Assembly (NCBI GenBank): GCA_965153355.1
Contig: OZ231127.1
Span: 51,336,001 to 51,400,000 of the forward strand
Direction of reading: 5' to 3'
From: Flaccisagitta enflata
Taxonomy: Eukaryota > Chaetognatha > Sagittoidea > Aphragmophora
DNA length: 64,000 nt
Under the pieces are notes generated by a model that was given only the letters and a program-made list of their open reading frames with translations, was not told the DNA's origin and made no database searches. A program made the translations under genes and the position numbers. Numbering within the stretch: the first letter of the stretch is position 1; each line of letters opens with the position of its first letter. This document shows, in pieces, positions 20,284 to 64,000 of the stretch.

Positions 20284-21038
20284 TGCTCCCTCCCCAACTT
20301 ACATCACAACCTACTTGGGCAGGGCACGGGTACCGCTGACCATCTGACGCTTTTGCAACTATACACAATTCGTAATTAATGGGAAATACATTTACAAACA
20401 GACCATTGTCCAATTCTTTATCGTTCCACCTCAAAATTTTGTGCTGAATGCCGGAAAACCGTCGCGAAAAATTTTTAGCTGTAGTATATACGTCCATCGC
20501 CCTCTGCACCCAAGGTATCAAAAATGCAAATTAGTTTTGAGGATAAAGGAGTCACTTTGATGATTAATGTCTGTTGAGACCCTTACAATCGATATTAATG
20601 TATACAATAATTAGCTTTTGAACAATTTGGTTGTTTGGTCTGAAAATATCCAGTCCCTACTGGAGGGTATGCTGGAATGGGTCGTCAACTGCATCTTCTT
20701 TACTCTTGAAGGTGCCTTGTCAGATTCTTTTGTTTTTTTGCGTGAAAGTGATATAGTTTCTTGGATAAGTATCTGTTTTTATGTTGTATATTCCTGGATG
20801 AGCGCTTCAGATAATCAGTATGCTCCAGCACCTCGTCCACCCCTTCCTACAGGGTAATAAAAAAGATCTTGTCGAGTTAGTGTGCATCAGAACCTGCAGC
20901 GTTAGTAAGATTGCTGCAAACCTCAGGATGATTTGCCATGTTAGATTTGAGAGTTTCTAGATCAATCCAACAGCGCAAAAGATTCTTCATGATTGCCCAC
21001 ATGCCAAAGCATTAAGTCATCAGTCCTGTTGCGGTCAG

Positions 21039-21350
21039 TTGGTTGGTCCCATTTTTGGGCAAATAGCTGTGGGACACGGGTGAATTTCAAGACATCCGTC
21101 CACCCCCCCCTCAATGCTATTGGGTCCTCAAATCAGATCTCTCAGGCCTGATTTTGGCCCTCATGCCCTCAAATCAGCTTTCCAGACCTCATATCTGCCC
21201 TCAAGAACTCAAATCAGCCCTCCAGGCCTCAAATCAGCTTTCAATAGCTCAAATCTGCCCTTTAGGTCTCAAGCCTGACGCCTGACCTCAAATCTGCTCT
21301 TCAGGCCAAACCAGTTGCACAAGGGCAATATGTGGTCAGCAATACCCCTT
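21039..21350. mobile_element. Decayed composite element C
   Basis: It has the C layout: TTTTGGGCA start, ACACGGGTGAATTTCAAGAC, then a core of CTCAAATCAGCCCTCCAGGC-like units. The right end is decayed and trailed by GGTCAGCAATACCCC. Confidence 0.45.
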
Positions 21351-21485
21351 ACCCAGCTTTTCATGATTGTAAATTTGAGAAGGAAAAGCAGGGAAGCAGC
21401 CTGTCTTTTCATCCATGAGCTGAGGGCTGAGGGGGCAAATTTGAAGCTAAAAGAGGATGATTAGAGGCTGGAGAAGGTTTTTTTA

Positions 21486-22851
21486 GGGCAGCGGCCCCGA
21501 AGGGAACGAAGTCCTGTAGAACACAGGGGGACTTTTGTTCATCCTGGCGTCTCAGGCTTCAAATCTGGCCTGTCAGGCTTCAAATTTGGCCTTTCAAGCC
21601 TCAAATCCAGCCTCTCAAATCCATCCGCTCAGGCCTCATCTGGCCTGTCTTGCCTCAAATCCAGCCTGTCAGGCCTCAAACCTGGCCTCGCAGGCCTCAA
21701 ATTAGCCCTGTCAGACCTCAAATTAGGCCTCTCAGGCCTTAGATCTGGCCTCTCGAGCCCAAAATTCTGCCTCTCAGGCCTCAAATCTGGCCTGTCAGGC
21801 CTCAAATCCGGCCTGTCAGTAGAGATCATCGACACTAGCTAAAAACCAATTGGTTATCCAAAGTTTTGTTTCCCTTAAATGTCTTCTTATAAGTTTCGAC
21901 ATCGTCACTGCTAAATGTTGTTGCCGTCATGCCATTTCCGTTTTGTTTCTACAGTACGCAGCAGACTGTAAGACGTGTCCTTTGAAATTTGGTTCCCATT
22001 CAGTGTCAGTTTACATATGTTACTGATATATGCTTCCCGTAATAACAAGGGATGTATGAATGAATGAATGAATTGATGAAAGAATGAATGAATTATTGAA
22101 TGAATGAATGAATTAATAAATGAATGAGTGAATGAGTGAATGAATGAAAAAATGATACGCTCGTAACATTTTTCCTTTTTGTAAGAAATAATTTAGTAAT
22201 TAGATGATGGTTTTCTTCCTCTTTTTAGTCAAGAAATTTCTATGCATCACTGCCCCTGCCTAGCAAAATCACAACCCCTGCTCTACCATAAACAGCTTCT
22301 GTCCGCCCTCATAACTGCCCCTGCCAACATGCAAGCGACTACTAATTGGCCGTGTATCCTGCCTTGTTTAAAAGCCTCATGAAAGGATTATGTCCAACAA
22401 AAGAAAACAAGGCAAAGTAGGCTATTGTAGGCGCCATTCAGATAGTAGAATGAAAGCGTTTCCGACTGACCAACCAACCAACTAAACAACCAACAGACAC
22501 AACCTTTCAAAGAAATGCTTTTGCACGCGGAAAAAACTCGTTTTAACTCGTTGTAAGAGGGAAAATAGCGATATGGATAGGATCACCATCCCTACACCCT
22601 AGAACACCCTAGTTGTAAACAAGAATAGATGCAAAGAAAGAAATGGGATTTATTGGAAGGACCAAAAGGACAATATGGATGGGGACACCATCCCTACACC
22701 CTACATACAGCAATTTTTACGTTCTTCATCTCCAATGCTGTAAACGGAGCATCAATTACGCATAGCATTCATGGAAACAATTTGATCAAAGCAAATAGAC
22801 CAGGAGAGAATCTTGACAGCGAGTAAGAAAAACAATCGTAGGTGATCTAGG

Positions 22852-22913
<62 letters not shown>

Positions 22914-23245
22914 CTTTTTTTACCTTTCCTTTGTCTGTCAGTCAGTAGGTCAGTGACGGTTTTGACCATGATGTTGACTCTCACAATATGTGACTGTGAT
23001 TCCCACCTCACATCAGTTCTCCCAACTCTACCTGTCAGGCCTCAAATCCGGCCTGTCAGGCCTCAAATCCGGCCTGTCAGGCCTCATGGCCTCAAACTTG
23101 GCCTCTCAGGCCTCAAATTAGCCTTGGGAAAGCCTCCAGACTCTTGAAGGCCTGCTAATTTAAGCATCTCATCAACGTTTTCAGGTAGGACAAACAAAAG
23201 TCCTCCTGTGTTCTAGAAGACTTTGTCCCCTTCGGGGCCGCTGCC
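21486..23245. mobile_element. Composite element C split by a 1.2-kb insertion
   Basis: The left half (21486-21818) starts GGGCAGCGGCCCCGAAGGGA and carries a GGCCTGTCAGGCCTCAAATC-type array. The right half (23032-23245) resumes the same array and ends TTCGGGGCCGCTGCCC. Between them lies 21819-23031, bounded by GTAGAG and CTCTAC and by CTGTCA on both sides. Confidence 0.6.
21819..23031. mobile_element. Insertion within element C
   Basis: It starts GTAGAGATCATCG and ends CCAACTCTAC, with CTGTCA directly outside each end. The direct repeat is not proof of a target duplication because CTGTCA is also part of the array unit. Inside are a degenerate GAAT array (about 22048-22150), a family B tail ending GCCGTGTATCCTGCCTTGTT (about 22349-22368) and GA (22857-22912). 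No transposase is seen. Confidence 0.4.
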
Positions 23246-23317
23246 CTGCTTCCCCTCATACAAATTCACAATCATGCAAAGCAGAAAATAAAAAAAAATG
23301 TAAAATTTGACCGGCCA

Positions 23318-23390
23318 ACATACCAACCGATGGAAGGACGGATGGACTATGCGGGGCGTAGAGTCACGTACCACTCGACTAAAAAAAAAG
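23318..23390 (-). mobile_element. Family B head fragment (minus)
   Basis: On the minus strand it begins TTTTTAGTCGAGTGGTACG, then TGACTCTACGCCCCGCATAG, followed by a tract of GTCC/CGGT type. It is directly joined to the element at 23371-23774, sharing the A-run. Confidence 0.45.
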
Positions 23391-23774
23391 CCGCACCCTA
23401 TTTTGAGTTGATGAATAAGAAAAAGAAATCATTTCAACATTTTTCTGTTGAAGTGAATTGAAAGATTTTTAAATTTTTTTATATTTTAGACCAATCACAG
23501 ATCTGTATCTCAAACAGTTTAGGAGCTAAAGCTTGTCAAAGTTATTTTCTAATTAGTAAAAAATGCTCAATTTTCAATGGGATTGCAAACTGATAATGGA
23601 AATGTTTTTACTCATTTTTATGCCATTTCTAAACGAATAAAGCTAGAAAAACCAGATTGGAGCCAAATTAAAGATCTTTTCAAGAGCTTTTTAAAAGTCT
23701 TAGATTTTAATTAATTGAAATTCAGTATGACAATTTGCCATTTTAAAGTGCAGCTTTTTTATTGAGTCCAGTAG
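23371..23774. mobile_element. Element D (about 400 bp, TA-flanked), copy 1
   Basis: TA lies on both sides. The left end holds AAAAAAAAAGCCGCACC and the right AAGTGCAGCTTTTTTATTG. The interior phrases GACCAATCACAGATCTGTAT, GTTTAGGAGCTAAAGCTTG and CTAAACGAATAAAGCTAGAA are shared with copies at 38161, 57755 and 61689. Confidence 0.65.
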
Positions 23775-23917
23775 TAACGGTCGAAGGGTACCCGATAATA
23801 ACCTAAACTAGGTTACCATTTCATCAATGACCGGATATCGGAATACAACAATAAACCGATCGAGTGACTCGGTTTCTTCTTTTATTCATATCCCCTATCC
23901 CCCTTCTCCTGACTCTC

Positions 23918-23921
<4 letters not shown>

Positions 23922-23976
<55 letters not shown>
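23922..23976. repeat. (CT)n microsatellite
   Basis: About 55 bases of CT; AT-rich sequence with AAAAAT runs follows to 24330. Confidence 0.9.
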
Positions 23977-23979
<3 letters not shown>

Positions 23980-24404
23980 CTGATATTAGCATCCATCAAA
24001 TTTGATGATCATTTGCTTAATTTTTATAAATTGAAAGTAAACAAAAGTTTATTAAACATAAAGAAATAGAAAAATAGAAGAAAAATGCAGAAGTTAAAAA
24101 AGAAAAGCTTAAAACAAATTAAAAAACTGAATAAAAAGTAAAAAAGTAAAAAAAATAAAAAAATAAAAAAAAATCTAAAAAAGATAAAAAGTGACACATC
24201 TAAAAAACAATAAATAATAAAGAAAGTAAAAGTAAATAACTAATAAAGTGCAGGATTTAAAAAAGAATAAAATCAGTGCTATTCTTAAATGATCCAGACT
24301 TAATCATCATGCAAAAAAAAATGTCAGTATGCAAAAAAAAAATGATAATAACCGCAACCGGAAGTCGGTTGTAGCAGTATCTGAACCGAACCTATATTCG
24401 CGAT

Positions 24405-24590
24405 TTTTAGTTGCGGACACGCAACTCTATAAGAGGCTTTGTCCGTCCGTCCGTCCGTTGATCGGTCGGTCCGTGGACACGAGTCAAAAAGTGAGGAAAT
24501 GAGCGTTTTAGAACATTTTTAGTTGCGGACAGTTGCATTTCCGCCCCTGCCCACCCGTCCGCAACTGATGGCCGTGTATCCAGCCTTGTT
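24405..24590 (+). mobile_element. Hairpin-headed repeat, A head with B tail
   Basis: The head is AGTTGCGGACACGCAACT with CTCTATAAGAGGCTTTGTCC (family A). The tail is CCCGTCCGCAAC followed by GGCCGTGTATCCAGCCTTGT, which otherwise marks family B. An internal AGTTGCGGACAGTTGC suggests recombination or a second nested head. Confidence 0.65.
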
Positions 24591-24875
24591 AATTTATTAA
24601 TTGAACCTAATTGAACCGATTTTTATAAGCCAGATCGCCAAACTCTATCCAGTAGTAGCACGTGACTAAAAAGTGCCATGTTCATTAAGACCAATCTGGC
24701 CATTTTTGACTGATTTTATGATATAACATCGATTTAAAGCAACAGAGGTCAGTTTATCAATTTTTTCGGAAACCTCACATGGGGTTAATCACATTTTACC
24801 CAAAACTGTGTGTAAGCTTAACTGCTAGAGCCAGAGCTATGAAATTTTGCTGGTATCAGTTGTTTTTTATTTTAG

Positions 24876-25195
24876 GGTAGGCCCGGTATCTGCTCTCTCA
24901 AGCCTGAAATCTTTCCTCTCAGGCCTAAAATCTGCCATCTCAGGCCTGTAATCTGCCCCGAATAAGCCTGAAATCTGCCCTCTCAGGCCAAAAGTCTGCC
25001 CTCTAGGACATAAAATCTGCTCTCTCAGGCCTAAAATCCTCCATCTGAAAACTGAAATCTGCCCTCTCAGCCCTGAAATCAGCCCTTCCAGGCTTACAAT
25101 CAGTCTTCTCAAGCTTCATATCAGCCCTTAGGACAAACAGACGGATGATAGTCCCCCTGTGTTCTACAGGACTTTGTTCCCTTCATGCCACTGCC
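24876..25195. mobile_element. Composite element C, left end lost
   Basis: An array of CTCAGGCCTGAAATCTGCCC-like units is followed by CCCCCTGTGTTCTACAGGAC and TTTGTTCCCTTCATGCCACTGCCC as the right end (two adjacent phrases). The GCAGGGCAATGGGTATTGCT phrase trails it. Confidence 0.55.
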
Positions 25196-25436
25196 CTGCT
25201 TCCCCCTACTCAAATTCACAACCATGCAAAGCAGGGCAATGGGTATTGCTGACCAAATTGCCCTTGAGCGACTGGTTCTGGTATTTTATAGCATGCATGC
25301 AAATACATGCTTTGTCCAACTGCCCATTGGTCCAACCTTTGGTCCATCCATTGATCAGTCCATCCATCAAACTTTACTTTCTCGATATTTACAGACAGTC
25401 ATTGCCTTATTGCTCCTGCCTACTTGGTTAGCCTTT

Positions 25437-25724
25437 TTGGGCAGCGGCCATGAGGCTCAAATTCCAGCCAAGAGGCTCAAATTCCAGCTGAGTGGCTCAA
25501 ATTGCATCTTCAAGGCTCAACAACCAGCCTCAAGGCTCAATCACTAGCCTCCAGGCTCAATTACTATCCTGAAGGCTCAAATACCAGCCTCGCGGCTCAA
25601 ATACCAGCCTCAAGGCTTAAATACCAGCCTTACGGCTTAAAACTAACCTTTCAGGTTCAGCTCTCATCCTTGAGGCTTTAGACTCACTAAGCATAGGTCA
25701 CCGGCCCCTTGGGGGCTGCTGCCC
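25437..25724. mobile_element. Composite element C, variant 3
   Basis: The left end is TTGGGCAGCGGCCATGAGG. The core consists of about 10 units of GGCTCAAATACCAGCCTCAA. The right end is ATAGGTCACCGGCCCCTTGG with GGGCTGCTGCCC. Confidence 0.6.
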
Positions 25725-26204
25725 CTCTCACTACCACACATCCATCTATAGGGGCCATGTATTACTACCCCTGCCCACCAGCAAACGATTTGGATATCCA
25801 TGTATCTGGCCTGATTTGTTGAAGAAAAAAAAACAGAGGGGATTCATATTTTGCCATTTTGGCCATTTTGAGCCCTTGAGGGGCCCCTGAAGGACCCCTC
25901 ACGGGCCCTCATCCTTAATATTGCCATGATCCATCTTTGATTTTTAAATATCTTCCAAACGAGACCAATACCAAGGTTTTTTTTCCAACCTGATTAGAAA
26001 CAAGTTAACTATTATTTTCCTATTTCAATCATCGAGAAGGCTGTAAAGATCAGCAGACTGACGAAAATATTACAGCTAAAAATATTTCGCGACGGTTTTC
26101 CGGCATTCAGCACACAATTATGAGTTGGAATGACCAAGAATTGGACGATGGTCTGTTTGTATATGTACTTCCCATTAGATACGAATCGTGTATATCATTA
26201 AGGT

Positions 26205-26935
26205 CAATTTAGGTCATTAAAAGTCATGCAAGTCATTTTAAGTCATTCTACATCATTTTTAGTCAGTTTTTGGACATTTATGTCATTTTTTCCATTTAGG
26301 TCCGTTATATCATTTTTTTTTGTCTTCAGTTACTGTAAGTCATTTTATGCTATTTTAAGTCATTTTTCATAATTTTTAGTCATTTTACATCATTTTACAT
26401 CTTTTAAAGTCATTTTACATCTTTTACATCATCTTTAAAATCACAAAAATTGAAGCAAAAATTTTAAAAAACAGTCCTTCCTGGTGAGTTTCAAGGCTTG
26501 AATTGAAACTGGTGGGTCTCAAGGCTTGAACTGAAACTGGTGGATTTCGAGACTTGAATTGAAACTGGTGGGTTTTAAGGCTTGAATTGAAACTGGTGGG
26601 TTTCATGGTTTGAATTAAAATTAGTGGGTTTCAAAGCTCAAATTGAAACTGGAGGGCATGAATTGAAACTGGCGGGCTTGAATTGAAACTGGTGGGCTTG
26701 AATTAAAACTGGCGGGTTTCAAGGCTTGAAATGAAACTGGTGGGTGCCCAGACTTGAAATGAAACTGGTGGGTGCCAAGACTTGAAACGAAAATGGTGGG
26801 CATACATTGAAACTGGTGCGCTTGAATTAAAACTGCTGGGTTTTAAGGCTTTAATTGAAACTGATAAAGTCAGGTCAATAGAATTATTTTTGTCCCGCAC
26901 GCTACTTATAGCGTGATAGCGTTGACCTTGTTCAT
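26205..26935. repeat. AAGTCATTTT array plus 28-bp minisatellite, with family B tail
   Basis: About 26205-26420 is a degenerate AAGTCATTTT array. About 26480-26862 is a tandem array with a 28-base unit of the type GGTGGGTTTCAAGG then CTTGAATTGAAACT. The block ends in CCGCACGCTACTTATAGCG and GTTGACCTTGTT, a family B tail. It is probably one large element whose head is lost. Confidence 0.6.
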
Positions 26936-27651
26936 AAACAAATCATTTTGTTGAGCCCTAAAAAGTCAAAATTTTTGAAGCCGACGTATATATTGAAATC
27001 AACTGTACAGAAAATTCTATGCAAAAATTCTCATCAAATTCTAAAAAAAACACTGCATCATGCAAATAAGGATTTAAACATGTCGATAACAATGTTTTCT
27101 ATCAAGAGTGTGCTCTGGCGCCCAGGAGATCAGGTTCGTGTTCAAGAGTCAGCAATGGATGTATGGGAGCTTCAAAATTTGCCACGTCCACCTACTAGGT
27201 GACCTAGCATTTCAAGACCGAGTGAGGATTACGGCCGACTTCTAAATGTAAAAAATGAAAACTGTTGTCCCATTCTATCATATCCGGTTGAATTCTTCTC
27301 TTTCTTGCCCTATTGTTACGATAATGTGGTGGTCCGTTCCCGAGGCATCAACCACTCAACTGTTTTGTTTAATCTTTAAGGTAACAAGCGACGTCACGTA
27401 GATTAACAATCACAATCGAGAATCACGACAGCACTAAAACTCATCTGTGATGATCTTAACTTGGCACGAATTCCAAACAAAAAGAAGCAAACTCGCTAAT
27501 GGAAAATCACGTAACAGCACAACTAAACTAATCCAAGTGGAGAATCATTTTCAAAAAGAAATTAGCGCCGACGCCAAAGTGTTTCGAATTAAACGAATTC
27601 CCTCCATTATGCAAATGACTTTGTGATAAAACAGTTACGATACAAAGAGGA

Positions 27652-27695
<44 letters not shown>

Positions 27696-27743
27696 AAGAG
27701 AGAAGAATCCTCATCAAAGTTGTACAAGTGTTAAAAAGCAGCA
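26936..27743. promoter_or_regulatory. Upstream region of the four-module gene
   Basis: There is no supported coding sequence between the repeat block and the first ATG. It contains a perfect octamer ATGCAAAT (27609-27616) and a GA tract (27655-27697) about 50-90 bases before the start codon, probably in the 5' leader. An in-frame TAA precedes the ATG by 12 bases. No TATA box is evident. The regulatory role is inference. Confidence 0.3.

Positions 27744-64000
<36,257 letters not shown>

Overview
The window looks like nuclear DNA of an invertebrate animal. It has split genes with GT-AG introns from about 100 bases to over 18 kb, a metazoan PRDM1/Blimp-1 zinc-finger gene, a tRNA-derived SINE, many TA-flanked inverted-repeat elements, and very dense microsatellites. 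The commonest repeats start with a small hairpin, carry an ACGG-class tetranucleotide tract and sometimes a minisatellite core. That layout resembles the Helentron-associated elements described from molluscs, so a lophotrochozoan, perhaps a mollusc, is my best guess. No bacterial operon, ribosome binding site, CRISPR array or rRNA gene is seen.

Layout. (1) 1-8.2 kb: the last eight coding exons (1756-7240, + strand) of a PRDM1/Blimp-1 orthologue, with an acidic and Ser/Pro/His/Gln-rich linker, four C2H2 fingers, a fifth C2HC finger, and a C-terminal tail with a pure CAA Q30 tract. The PR/SET domain lies upstream of the window. (2) 8.2-27.7 kb: intergenic DNA made of microsatellites, hairpin-headed repeats, a 1.9-kb foldback element and composite elements. 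One orphan coding-like terminal exon lies at 13378-13664. (3) 27.7-64 kb: a second + strand gene whose 13 visible exons join in frame to about 580 codons and run off the right edge. It encodes four tandem copies of a module of roughly 105-115 residues that I cannot assign to a named family. Its introns hold most of the remaining sequence. The 18.4-kb intron 41173-59592 contains a 5.4-kb inverted composite satellite (47402-52753). A broken minus-strand coding-like segment sits at 33818-34420.

How parts relate. Both genes are read left to right and share no evident pathway. PRDM1 is a nuclear DNA-binding repressor; the second protein has no visible signal peptide or membrane segment. The main points of interest are the four-module protein with an in-frame 54-bp tandem duplication over a splice donor, repeat families whose head hairpins covary between families, the terminal-hairpin inverted satellite, and the placement of GA tracts at intron starts and a CT tract at an intron end. 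All calls come from reading the sequence, with no database search.
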